Below are positions 7,906 through 15,745 of a DNA stretch of 33,914 bases, piece after piece. The stretch is taken from contig JAUPKU010000021.1 of NCBI GenBank assembly GCA_030837285.1, positions 1 to 33,914 of the forward strand. Reading direction: 5' to 3'. The stretch comes from Thermoproteota archaeon (GTDB taxonomy: Archaea > Thermoproteota > Bathyarchaeia > RBG-16-48-13 > GCA-020355125). The notes beneath the pieces are model-generated. The model had not been told where the DNA came from and searched no databases. It saw only the letters and a program-made list of their open reading frames with translations. Numbering within the stretch: position 1 is the stretch's first letter; the number at the start of each line of letters is the position of its first letter. The translations under genes and the position numbers were made by a program.

Positions 7906-8139
7906 TTAGCCACCAGAGAAGACTGGAGTCACAACGACCTCGTCTCCATCGCCCAGTCTTTCATGTTCATCCTCAACCTTTACTCCATTCTTGAAGATAA
8001 GAAAGGTATAGTAGTCCAGTGGGTACGAATCTCTTATCAGGCGCATTACCTCGGAGAGTTCCTTTGCCTCGATCATCTTTTCTCCATTCATTTCATCTGA
8101 TCGACCTAGAAAATTCAGTTTTACATGGACTTTTGCCAT
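7906..8139 (-). CDS. MoaD/ThiS-like ubiquitin-fold sulfur carrier (SAMP-like)
   Basis: A 77-residue beta-grasp protein ending in the diagnostic VFSGG, whose terminal Gly-Gly is adenylated by an E1-like enzyme and then carries a thiocarboxylate or is joined to target lysines. The middle FKNGVKVEDEHERLGDGDEVVVTPVFSGG is the classic MoaD/ThiS end. It could serve molybdopterin synthesis, tRNA thiolation (a TtuA-like enzyme is encoded at 17240-18181) or protein conjugation. Nothing adjacent decides this. The ATG at 8139 is preceded by GTGATGAG, and a TATA box lies at 8170-8178, so the leader is about 10 bases. Confidence 0.85.
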   Translation of the reverse strand: MAKVHVKLNFLGRSDEMNGEKMIEAKELSEVMRLIRDSYPLDYYTFLIFKNGVKVEDEHERLGDGDEVVVTPVFSGG

Positions 8140-8169
8140 CGCTCATCACTTGAAATGCTAACTGAAAGT

Positions 8170-8178
8170 CTTATATAC
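8170..8178 (-). promoter_or_regulatory. TATA box for the SAMP-like gene
   Basis: GTATATAAG on the minus strand, preceded by AAAAG, lies 31-39 bases before the start codon at 8139. This predicts a start of transcription near 8149. Confidence 0.6.
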
Positions 8179-8697
8179 CTTTTCAATGTCGTAGAACCGC
8201 CAAATCGGAAGGCAGAAAGTGAATGTCTGATAAAAATATTTTCTTTTTAGTCTTTCCAAACTAGTCTCAGTTTAAGCAATGCTAAATTGATGAGAACTAT
8301 TTCTTTCAGCAAACAATGGTGAATAGAGAGTTCTTGAAAGATGTTCAACATAGAGATGCGGTTGAACTAAGTTCCAAAGTACTCAATATAAAAACATTAA
8401 CAATGTTTATCAAGATAGGATACCAGCAAACGAGTAATAAGATACGCACTTCTTTTTTGTTTCCAACTACAAGCTCAATCTCTTAAAGACTAAAACACAT
8501 GGCTAATTTGTGAAATGTACAAAGGACTATAGGTTAAATCCAAGGTGCATATATTCTTTAATTCAAAAGACTGACTTTAAGAATTGTCTTTAAGCTTTAT
8601 TTCCTCCAGTTTCTGATGTAAAGTTCAGTAAGCTTAATCTTGTACGGTGTAAGCAATTCTAAAGAATCAGGAGGTTAGTTGGTAATTTATCTGGAGT
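8179..8697. other. long A/T-rich intergenic region
   Basis: Some 520 bases without a supported gene. A 56-codon frame at 8316-8486 (+) begins MVNREFLKDVQHRDAVEL, but it has no ribosome binding site and fades into low-complexity residues. AGGAGGT at 8669-8675 is a strong ribosome-binding match that lies 31 bases before the DUF1893 start. It opens a very short frame (TTG 8679 to TGA 8714) overlapping that gene. No hairpin, tRNA or repeat array is evident. Confidence 0.4.
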
Positions 8698-8706
8698 TTG
8701 ATTTCT

Positions 8707-9144
8707 TTGAGTGACTTCCTTGGGAAACTTCAAGACGGCGGATTCACTCTTTTTATCATAAAGGGTGGAAAGCCAATTTTCTCTAGCAAGATGGAGGGAA
8801 TGGGACCTCTACTCGAAGCTATAAATACTGTAGAACCGTCGAAGCTACATGGTTCAATCGTGGTTGATAAGATGGTTGGGAAGGCAGCAGCACTTCTCAT
8901 TTGCCTATTCAAGGCTCAGGAGGTGCATACGCATATAATGAGTTTAAGGGCTACAAAAGTCCTGGATAAGTATGACGTCAAATACGCTTTTGAAAAGGTT
9001 GTCCCGGAACTTCTGAATAAGTTTGGAACGGACATTTGCCCCTTTGAGAAAGCCATCATAGCAACAGATGACCTTGAGGAAGGATTTAAGAGATTGACTA
9101 GTGAAGCTAAAAGAATTTCTGCCTTGAAAAAAGCAATAGTCTGA
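8707..9144 (+). CDS. DUF1893 domain protein
   Basis: About 145 residues matching the DUF1893 pattern: LFIIKGGKPIFSSKMEGMGPLLEAI near the N-terminus, then VVDKMVGKAAALLICLFKAQEVHTHIMS, LDKYDVKYAFEKVVPELLN and CPFEKAI. The family has a cytidine-deaminase-like core (the VGKAAA helix and a C-P-x-E-K motif), but its reaction is unknown. The TTG at 8698 would sit one base after the GGAG at 8693-8696. The TTG at 8707 has a 10-base spacing and is preferred. An in-frame TAA at 8683 excludes any longer form. Confidence 0.78.
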   Translation: MSDFLGKLQDGGFTLFIIKGGKPIFSSKMEGMGPLLEAINTVEPSKLHGSIVVDKMVGKAAALLICLFKAQEVHTHIMSLRATKVLDKYDVKYAFEKVVPELLNKFGTDICPFEKAIIATDDLEEGFKRLTSEAKRISALKKAIV

Positions 9145-9212
9145 TTGAATTTTTTCGAAGACCTATTTCAAGAAGATTGTTCTTTTTGTAAGCTCCAAAA
9201 ACATTGGCATTC

Positions 9213-9872
9213 TTAGTTTTTCCAGTTTAATTCATCTCTAGTTGGATATTTCCTGCAATTTCTACTCTTAGGTTCTGGACATATGCCCCATTGGCTCCCT
9301 CTACAATCGATTCCCTGGAATATTTCGGGATATACTTCGGACGCTCTCTCCTTTATTTTCTCAGCGAGCTCTCGCATTTCAGGAGCTGCGTTTACGCACA
9401 GCCTTAATCTTAGGAAGTTTAGTAATGATCTGCAATTGACTGTCCAAACATAGGAGCACTTCAAACCCAAGGGTAAGATGTATCGGGCAGATTCTCTATC
9501 GATATTATTCTCTATCATTTTGTAAAGCTGATGGGTCTTTCTGATATGCGACTCAACTTCCTTCCTGAGCTCTCCTTTTATAGAATCAGGGAGATACACT
9601 GGCATTTCATCAGACTGCGAAACATAGCGTGTAGATTTAGCCGTGTGTGAAGCAATTCTGTGCTCTAGTAACTCCCTACTTAGAGCTATAGAGATATTTT
9701 TTAGTTCAAATGTAAAGTAGACATGTTCTAAGACCGAGCTAAAATCATGCTTAACCATGTATCTAACAATTTTGCCATCTTTCATATCATCAAAGAAGGG
9801 GGCTGTTACTCTAACAGCGTTTGCAATCGTCTTGAGACCATTCCTCGTGTAATTGATGAGTTTAACTTCCAT
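9213..9872 (-). CDS. thyX: flavin-dependent thymidylate synthase ThyX
   Basis: ThyX makes dTMP from dUMP using methylene-tetrahydrofolate (or an archaeal C1 carrier) with FAD and NAD(P)H. The 219 residues contain the ThyX signature region as LLEHRIASHTAKSTRYV at 68-84, which corresponds to the RHRxxSxNExSxRY motif. H71, R72, S75, S80, R82 and Y83 are kept, while the first R is E70 and the N-E pair is T77-A78. Further on, RYILPLGLKCSYVWTVNCRSLLNFL holds the nucleotide- and flavin-binding segment. The C-terminus has a DCRGSQWGICPEPKSRNC cysteine cluster. Start ATG 9872 follows GAGGAG at the usual spacing. The divergent motif deserves care but the family is clear. Confidence 0.88.
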   Translation of the reverse strand: MEVKLINYTRNGLKTIANAVRVTAPFFDDMKDGKIVRYMVKHDFSSVLEHVYFTFELKNISIALSRELLEHRIASHTAKSTRYVSQSDEMPVYLPDSIKGELRKEVESHIRKTHQLYKMIENNIDRESARYILPLGLKCSYVWTVNCRSLLNFLRLRLCVNAAPEMRELAEKIKERASEVYPEIFQGIDCRGSQWGICPEPKSRNCRKYPTRDELNWKN

Positions 9873-10251
9873 CTTTTACTCCTCTTGGGAACATCCTACT
9901 GAAATCCAATTTCATATTTAACTTCTACCATATTGATTAAGAAACTTCTGTAGAAATCCAAATGAAACAATTATTACTAAAATTACTCCTTCATTTTATG
10001 CTCCGAAATGAGCGGTTAAATTTTTATTATCAGAGTCAGTCTATACTAAATATTTCCTTTAATAAACAAACCATTATTTTTATCATGAAACTTGTGAAAC
10101 ACTAATTACCAAATCAAATAGACGCTAATGAGAGGTTAAATAGACTACTTTCTTGTTTTTCTTTGGCTTGATAACAAGGTTCTACAGATTTTAGCCTGAG
10201 CGCTAAGAGTTTATATAGCCAGAATACTCCATTTGGTCTGGAGGGGGTAGA
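9873..10251. other. A/T-rich intergenic region with an imperfect direct repeat and the flavoprotein promoter
   Basis: No gene is supported in about 380 bases. AATGAGCGGTTAAAT (10007-10021) recurs as AATGAGAGGTTAAAT (10127-10141), 14 of 15 bases equal and 120 bases apart. At the right end TTTATATA (10210-10217) is a good TATA box for the downstream flavoprotein. Confidence 0.5.
10210..10217 (+). promoter_or_regulatory. TATA box for the iron-sulfur flavoprotein
   Basis: TTTATATA, 38-45 bases before the ATG at 10255, predicts a start near 10238, just before the GGAGGGGG ribosome binding site at 10240-10247. Confidence 0.6.
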
Positions 10252-10254
10252 GTG

Positions 10255-10836
10255 ATGTATATTGTTGGGATAAGTGGTAGCCCTAGAGTTGGGGGGAATA
10301 CGGACTTGATTCTGGATGAGGCTTTGATGGCGGCGAAGGAAGAGGGTGCGGATGTGAAGTTGATTCGTATTTCAGACTTTGATCTGCGACCTTGTGACGC
10401 TTGTGGAGCTTGTTTTAAAACTAAAAAGTGTGTTATTCAAGATGACGGTGAAAAGATTTATCAAGAGATTCTCAAAGCTGAGGGGGTTATTATAGGCAGT
10501 CCCTCCTACTTTCAGGGGGTTACAGGACAAATGAAGGTTTTTATAGATAGAATAGGCTATCTAGCCCTTGCTCGTGGGCGAAAAGACTTCACTGGAAAGG
10601 TAGGTGGAGTTATCGCTGTGGCTCGTAGATCAGGTGTTGCTAATACGTGTAGTCAGATGATTATATTTATGACTGCGGTGAGGATGATTATTCCGAGTGG
10701 TGGGAGAATGTTCTCTATTGCACGAGATAAGGGAGAAGTTTTAAAGGATAAGGAAGGCATGGAAGGGGCAAGGTACTTGGGGAAGATGATTGTTAAGACA
10801 ATATCTGCTACTGAGTGCTTGAGGAAAGGTGAGTGA
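10255..10836 (+). CDS. iron-sulfur flavoprotein / NADPH-dependent FMN reductase family
   Basis: A 193-residue flavodoxin-fold protein. It opens with ISGSPRVGGNTDLIL, the FMN phosphate-binding loop, and has GSPSYFQGVTGQMKVFIDR, the second flavin loop. Between them PCDACGACFKTKKC gives four cysteines spaced C-x2-C-x2-C-x5-C, the compact motif of archaeal iron-sulfur flavoproteins (Isf), which carry a 4Fe-4S cluster. Isf proteins reduce oxygen, peroxide or other small acceptors in methanogens; the electron partner here is unknown. GTG 10252 and ATG 10255 are both possible. The ATG has an 8-base spacing from GGAGGGGG and is chosen. Confidence 0.85.
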   Translation: MYIVGISGSPRVGGNTDLILDEALMAAKEEGADVKLIRISDFDLRPCDACGACFKTKKCVIQDDGEKIYQEILKAEGVIIGSPSYFQGVTGQMKVFIDRIGYLALARGRKDFTGKVGGVIAVARRSGVANTCSQMIIFMTAVRMIIPSGGRMFSIARDKGEVLKDKEGMEGARYLGKMIVKTISATECLRKGE

Positions 10837-10995
10837 GTACTATCTTAACGATTTTTCTCTGAGGTAATAGCTATAGTCTGGGATTGAATTTAGAAAACTC
10901 AAGGAGGGTCTCTATTATTTTTTCTTTACTTTCTTAGGTATCGATTCAATTCTATAATTAAGGACGTTGAATGTGGCTTTTCTTCTTGCTAAAGT

Positions 10996-11703
10996 CTACT
11001 CTAGAAATATGGCTAGTGCTCTACAGGGTCCGCCTTCCGCTCCTTGGAATGTGATTGGGGGATAGACGAAGTAGGCTCTTCGCGTTTTTGCTCCCTCGAG
11101 AAGTAAATCTAGATTCTTCAGAGCTTCAATGAGGATTATGCCGGCTCCAAGTAGGATGCGGTGGGTTTCTGCTGGAGAATCCTTTTTAGCGATAGGTCCG
11201 TGTCCTGGTGTCTCGCCGTCCCAACCGCTGACACTAAGGGTATCTACGCCTAGTGCCTTTATCTTCTTCTTAACGAGATATCTTGCAGTCTCTTCGACTA
11301 GGTATGGCCATTCGAATAAGTACTGGGAATTGAACCCGAACTTCTTGTCCCATCTGGTATAAAGCATAAGGACATCATCAATCTTGATGTCTCTGTCATA
11401 TATTTTCAAATCTTCTATCGTGATTTCTTCCCCGGCTTTCTTGTGCGACAGGTCGACTACTATTCCTTCTCCTGTGAAGGCTTCTATTGGAAGCTGATCG
11501 ACTGACTTGCCCTCGGCTACAAAGTGAAGAGGAGCATCCACGTGTGTGCCTGTATGCGTCGTCATTTGGCGTATGACGTGCATTGTAGCTCCGTCTCGTG
11601 CTACGTTGGATGTCTGTTCATAGAGAAGGCTTGGCTGGGTTGGCCAGGCGGGCATGCCATTGTATAGGATATGAGTGAGATCAATTACTCTTTTTAGAGT
11701 CAA
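10996..11703 (-). CDS. cyclase-family metal-dependent hydrolase (kynurenine formamidase-like)
   Basis: A 235-residue member of the cyclase/formamidase family. The metal-binding signature reads H50-TGTH54-VD56-APLH60-F, as in bacterial kynurenine formamidases and isatin hydrolases. DLTHILYNGMPAWPTQP at the N-terminus and the EALKNLDLLLEGAKTRRAYFVYPP tail are also typical. It hydrolyses or dehydrates small carbonyl or amide compounds in known members; the substrate here cannot be read. The start is TTG at 11703, about 60 bases downstream of an isocitrate/tartrate-dehydrogenase-like gene in the same direction, so both are probably one transcript. Confidence 0.83.
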   Translation of the reverse strand: MTLKRVIDLTHILYNGMPAWPTQPSLLYEQTSNVARDGATMHVIRQMTTHTGTHVDAPLHFVAEGKSVDQLPIEAFTGEGIVVDLSHKKAGEEITIEDLKIYDRDIKIDDVLMLYTRWDKKFGFNSQYLFEWPYLVEETARYLVKKKIKALGVDTLSVSGWDGETPGHGPIAKKDSPAETHRILLGAGIILIEALKNLDLLLEGAKTRRAYFVYPPITFQGAEGGPCRALAIFLE

Positions 11704-11764
11704 GTTATCTTCATCCCCTATGATAGCTCTAATTCTGAGTGTTTTCTGGTGTACTAAATTTTGA

Positions 11765-12931
11765 TTAAGCTTTGTTCTTTATGTAAAGCTCTTTTATTTT
11801 TTCTGCTATTGCATCTCCGACTTGCTTTGTATTGTTTGAACCGCCTAGATCGGGTGTTTTGACTTTTCCTTCACTTAAGAGAACATCTACTGCTTTGTCG
11901 ATTACGGCTCCTGCACTCTTTAGTCTGCTGTCATCATGTTTTTCTCCTATCCAGTTTAGAAGCAGTCCCATGGACAGTATTATCGATGTTGGATTGGCGA
12001 TGTTCTTTCTAGCAATGTCTGGGGCAGAGCCATGTGTGGCTTCTGCGAAGGCGTGTTGATCACCGGCGTTTAGTGCTGCTGCTAGACCCATTGATCCTTG
12101 GAGTGCGCCTGAGAGATCAGATATTATATCTCCGTACTGGTTTGGAGTGACAACTACATTGTAGAACTCAGGTCTCATGACAGCCCAGTATGTCCAGCCA
12201 TCGATCCAAGCTGAATCGGCTTCTACGTCTGGATAGCTTTTCGCTACTTCATCGAATGTTCTTTTGAAGAGAGAATCTCCTCTCAGTATTCCCCATTTGC
12301 AGGCGCAGGTGACTCTTTTTTTGCCATCTATTGGTGCTCCTCTACGTTTTCTGGCTAGTTCAAACGCATATTTGATTACTCGCTCGCATCCTTTGGTTGT
12401 CTGAATGAAGACATCTGCAGCAAGTTCGATTTTGCCTGCCCTTTTGAAGTATCCGCTTATATCTGAGATTCCTCCGAAGTGGGTTGCTTCGGCGAGACAT
12501 TGTTCCGTGTTCTCTCTGATGATGACGAAGTCTATGTCTCCTGGCTTTTTGCCAGCGAGAACTCCTTTTACTCCTTCTCTGAGTCTACATGGTCTGATGT
12601 TGGCGTAGCAATCAAGGTCGCTTCTTAAGGCTACAGGGAGGAAGCCTACTTCATAGTTTAGTTTCACATCCTCTAGTGAGCCTGGGAGGCCTACAGGCCC
12701 CTTGAAGATTCCGTCAGCCTCGTAGATTAGATCTCTTGTTATCTCTGGATGCCAGGCGGTTTTCCTGCCTGAGTCAAACCAGTATTTTGCTCCGAAGGGG
12801 TAGGGTCCTATTATTTCTAGGTTGAAGCCGAAGGTTTCTTCTGATGTTCTGAGGATTTTTATCGCCTCTGTCACGATCTCTTCGGCTATACCGTCGCCGA
12901 TTAAGGCTAAAATCTTATAGCTTCTTGCCAT
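11765..12931 (-). CDS. isocitrate/isopropylmalate/tartrate dehydrogenase family protein
   Basis: A 388-residue beta-decarboxylating hydroxyacid dehydrogenase. The NAD-binding and metal regions are recognisable: LIGDGIAEEIV at the start, YANIRPCR near 109-116, RENTEQ near 140, and NQYGDIISDLSGALQGSMGLAAA, which holds the metal-binding aspartates. HGSAPDIARKNIANPTS is the adenine-binding loop. The usual ENTEG is ENTEQ, and the substrate loop (LNYEVGFLPVALRSDLDC) fits neither leuB nor icd well, so the substrate is open; tartrate or malate-like acids are possible. ATG 12931 follows GAGGTC. It is the first gene of a likely two-gene operon with the cyclase. Confidence 0.83.
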   Translation of the reverse strand: MARSYKILALIGDGIAEEIVTEAIKILRTSEETFGFNLEIIGPYPFGAKYWFDSGRKTAWHPEITRDLIYEADGIFKGPVGLPGSLEDVKLNYEVGFLPVALRSDLDCYANIRPCRLREGVKGVLAGKKPGDIDFVIIRENTEQCLAEATHFGGISDISGYFKRAGKIELAADVFIQTTKGCERVIKYAFELARKRRGAPIDGKKRVTCACKWGILRGDSLFKRTFDEVAKSYPDVEADSAWIDGWTYWAVMRPEFYNVVVTPNQYGDIISDLSGALQGSMGLAAALNAGDQHAFAEATHGSAPDIARKNIANPTSIILSMGLLLNWIGEKHDDSRLKSAGAVIDKAVDVLLSEGKVKTPDLGGSNNTKQVGDAIAEKIKELYIKNKA

Positions 12932-13387
12932 TGGGTTGACCTCAAATCAGATATCGTATCATGGAGTAGATATTAAATTATCTTATTACAATGGAGAAGT
13001 GATACTTAGTTGTCAAGTCGATTAGTGAGAACTTGGCAAGCTTAATAGTCTTTGGTTTTCTGTCTCTCTCGTAGAGGCTCTTTTGTTGAGGAGGTGGGAG
13101 GTCGGATACTCGGTTTTTGGCTTCTGTTGTAGAAATCAGCCTTTTTGAGGGTTTTTTCTCTGCGAAAAAGTGTAGAAATGTATTCGAATTCATGATGTCA
13201 TTTATGGAAATGCAACATTATTCATCATGAAATGTAACACATCCATTTTATTGTTTTCTTAGATGATCTATAATGTGTCGTTGACTTAATGTTTAGAAGT
13301 GACTTCTCTTATGAGATATTGTCGTCTATGTTTATGTGTCTGTTTGAGTGTGTGTGTTTGTTTCTATATTGGCTGTTGGGTGCTTGA
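12932..13387. other. intergenic region upstream of the dehydrogenase and pelA
   Basis: About 456 bases between divergent genes. The + strand is T/G-rich (for example the stretch near 13345-13365). A 71-codon frame on the minus strand (12978-13193) looks like composition noise. AAGATAATTTAATATCT on the minus strand (around 12972-12988) can fold with 5-bp arms and contains a TATA-like core, and probably belongs to the dehydrogenase promoter. I see no RNA gene. Confidence 0.4.
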
Positions 13388-13390
13388 GTG

Positions 13391-14470
13391 ATGAAGATTC
13401 TCTCGTTCGATGGGAAGAAGGGTGTTATGAAGGTCGTTCCGACTAATTTAGATGATCTTTGGGTACTGTATAACGTTGTTCTAAGGGATGACGTGGTCTA
13501 CGCTCGGAGTACGCGAGAGGTTAAGGTGGAAGAAGAGGGAGCTAGACCTACCGAGGGGAAGCGAGTTCCCATCTTCTTGAGCGTCAGGGTTGAGAAGAAG
13601 ATTTTTCAGAGAAGGAGTGATAGGTTACGGATTAATGGTCCAGTGGTGGAGGCGCCTGAAAAGTTCGGGTTGAAGGGATCTTATCATACGATTACTATCT
13701 CGGTTGGGAAGCCTATTACTATTTTGAAGGATGAGTGGCTTAAGCATGACATCGAAAGGGTGGAGCGCGCCACTAGAGAAGAGACGCTTCCTGTCCTTGT
13801 GGTTGCCATCGACGATGAGGAAGCTTGCGTCGCAATTCTGAGACAGTATGATTTTGAAGTCAAAGCGAGCATTAGAGCTAGGCTCCCAGGTAAGGTCGAG
13901 GCTGAGAAGAGAGAGGGCGCCACACAAAGCTACTTCAAAGAAGTCTTAGAGAGCCTATTATTGGTTTGGGAGGAGACACATGGCATCATAGCTGTGGTGG
14001 GACCTGGCTTTTGGAAGGATAGCTTCGTGAAGTATATTGGAGAGAAGAGGCGGGATGTGGCTAAGGACATCGCGCTGATAGGCTCAGTTGGGAGTGGTGG
14101 AGCGGCTGGAGCTGGCGAGGCTTTAAGGAGTGGGCTTTTAGATAAGGTTTCGAAGGAAGTGAGAGTTATCGAGGAAACCAGAGCTGTTGAAGAAGTTCTT
14201 TCCAGACTTGGCAGCCAGCGTGGAGACGTCTCCTACGGGATGGAAGAAGTGAAGAAGTCAGAGGACTACGGTGCTGTTGAGCTGCTTTTAGTAGCAGACG
14301 AGCTGCTAAGGGATGTGAAGGATGAGGATCGACATAGGATCGAATCTCTCTTGAAAGATGTGGAAAAAACGCGGGGAAGAATCATGATCGTAGACAGCGA
14401 GAATGAAGCTGGAAAGAAGCTTCTCGGTTTAGGTGGAATAGCGGCCCTTCTCCGCTTCACAATCAGATAA
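13391..14470 (+). CDS. pelA: pelota, ribosome rescue factor aPelota
   Basis: Archaeal Pelota (Dom34) binds stalled ribosomes like an eRF1 mimic and, with the aEF1A/ABCE1 partners, splits them. The 359 residues show the Sm-like N-terminal domain (KILSFDGKKGVMKVVPTNLDDLWVLYN, then RSTREVKVEE), a central domain with VVAIDDEEACVAILRQYD, and the eRF1 C-terminal domain with GPGFWKDSF and a terminal IMIVDSENEAGKKLLGLGGIAALLR. No GGQ motif is present, as expected. GTG 13388 and ATG 13391 are adjacent candidate starts; MKILSFDG is preferred. It sits alone between divergently and convergently arranged sugar-acid enzyme genes. Confidence 0.95.
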   Translation: MKILSFDGKKGVMKVVPTNLDDLWVLYNVVLRDDVVYARSTREVKVEEEGARPTEGKRVPIFLSVRVEKKIFQRRSDRLRINGPVVEAPEKFGLKGSYHTITISVGKPITILKDEWLKHDIERVERATREETLPVLVVAIDDEEACVAILRQYDFEVKASIRARLPGKVEAEKREGATQSYFKEVLESLLLVWEETHGIIAVVGPGFWKDSFVKYIGEKRRDVAKDIALIGSVGSGGAAGAGEALRSGLLDKVSKEVRVIEETRAVEEVLSRLGSQRGDVSYGMEEVKKSEDYGAVELLLVADELLRDVKDEDRHRIESLLKDVEKTRGRIMIVDSENEAGKKLLGLGGIAALLRFTIR

Positions 14471-14595
14471 ATCCTTTTAATCAATATCCAACGATAAGAT
14501 GAGAGAGGCTTCCCTAGCGATACAGGTTTGAGCGAGACTAGTTACTTGATAAGTAGAAGATGTGACGGAGATAATATAAAAAAGATAAGAATGGG

Positions 14596-15729
14596 TTACT
14601 GATCGATTACTGAGCCGTCGTAACGCAGTCTGGTTGAGAGAAGCCTTGGAACCGGTGGGAACTTTTCGAGCATTGAGTCATCAAGCTCCACTCCTATACC
14701 TGGTTCATCTGGGACTACTAGACATCCTTTACTAACTTGGATTGGCTTCTTGACGAGTCTATCTCCTCGAGGCGCTTCTTCGCTCATGCTATGAGGGTAC
14801 TCTTGAATAGCGAAGTTCGGGATGCACGCGGCAAATTGGATGCATGCTGCGGTACTTATAGGGCTAAGAGGGTTATGTGGTACAACTCCAACGTAGCGGG
14901 CTTCTGCGAGAGCAGCTATCTTCTTGCAGTGGCTCAAACCTCCAGCTAAGCATACATCTGGTCTAATATATTGAACAGCGTTTCTGGAGAGGAGTTCCTC
15001 AAACTCGAAGATTGTGTGAATTCTCTCGCCAGTGGCGATTGGAATATTAATGTGGCTGGCTACATGGGCCATCGCGTCTATGCTGTCTGGAAGGATTGGG
15101 TCTTCAAAGAAGAATGGGCGGAATGGCTCTAATGCACGTCCGAGGACTATAGCCTCTGGCGGTGTAAGTTGACGGTGAATCTCCACGCAGATATCAACTT
15201 CGTCGCCTAAAGCCTCTCTGTATGCTTTCACTCGCTCTACAGCGTCGAACATTTTCTTGCTATGAGGCATATTCGGAGATTCCGGAATGAAAGGTGATAT
15301 ATGGCCTACTGCTGTGAAACCCATCTGTTTTGCCCTAACTGCATTTTTGACAAGTTCCTCGCTACTGTTTCCGAAGACGTGGACATACACCCTTGCCAAA
15401 TCTCTTGTTTTCCCGCCTAGAAGCTGGTAGACTGGAACTCCAAAGTGCTTGCCAGCGATGTCCCAGAGGGCAATGTCGATGGCGCTTATGGCACCCATTA
15501 TGGCTGAGCCTCTGAAGTGACTCCACCTGTACATGTATTGCCAGTGGTGCTCAATTCGAAGTGGATCCTGTCCTATGAGGTACTTCTCATATTTCTCCAC
15601 AACCTTTGCTGAGGCTTCGAGATAGCCCCATGTTCCAGACTCGCCAAGTCCGGTTATTCCTTGGTCAGTGTGAATTCTGACGAAGAGAAATCTATCGGCG
15701 AAGATCGTCTCCACATCTGTAATCTTCAT
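14596..15729 (-). CDS. enolase-superfamily dehydratase, galactonate dehydratase-like
   Basis: A 377-residue mandelate racemase/muconate lactonizing enzyme-like protein. Residue numbering matches bacterial DgoD as I recall it: H185, E209 (FFFED), E235 (ATGER) and catalytic H285 (VPHNPLSP) all fall in place. The exception is the first metal ligand, where the usual D183 is E183 (VEIHR). Sequence runs such as SAIDIALWDIAGK and LLGGKTRD support the family. It would dehydrate a sugar acid to a 2-keto-3-deoxy acid. The gene follows a well-structured leader (15746-15817) and an AGGAG ribosome binding site, and so may be regulated at the RNA level. The exact substrate is uncertain. Confidence 0.88.
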   Translation of the reverse strand: MKITDVETIFADRFLFVRIHTDQGITGLGESGTWGYLEASAKVVEKYEKYLIGQDPLRIEHHWQYMYRWSHFRGSAIMGAISAIDIALWDIAGKHFGVPVYQLLGGKTRDLARVYVHVFGNSSEELVKNAVRAKQMGFTAVGHISPFIPESPNMPHSKKMFDAVERVKAYREALGDEVDICVEIHRQLTPPEAIVLGRALEPFRPFFFEDPILPDSIDAMAHVASHINIPIATGERIHTIFEFEELLSRNAVQYIRPDVCLAGGLSHCKKIAALAEARYVGVVPHNPLSPISTAACIQFAACIPNFAIQEYPHSMSEEAPRGDRLVKKPIQVSKGCLVVPDEPGIGVELDDSMLEKFPPVPRLLSTRLRYDGSVIDQ

Positions 15730-15745
15730 GGAATATCTCCTGAAG

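Noticed and set aside
8316-8486. 56-codon frame on the + strand in the long gap before DUF1893
   Set aside because: No binding site before its ATG, and the second half is low-complexity. No recognisable family.
12978-13193. 71-codon frame on the minus strand between the dehydrogenase and pelA genes
   Set aside because: No ribosome binding site, poor residue mix and A/C-biased codons like the surrounding non-coding DNA; a composition effect is more likely.
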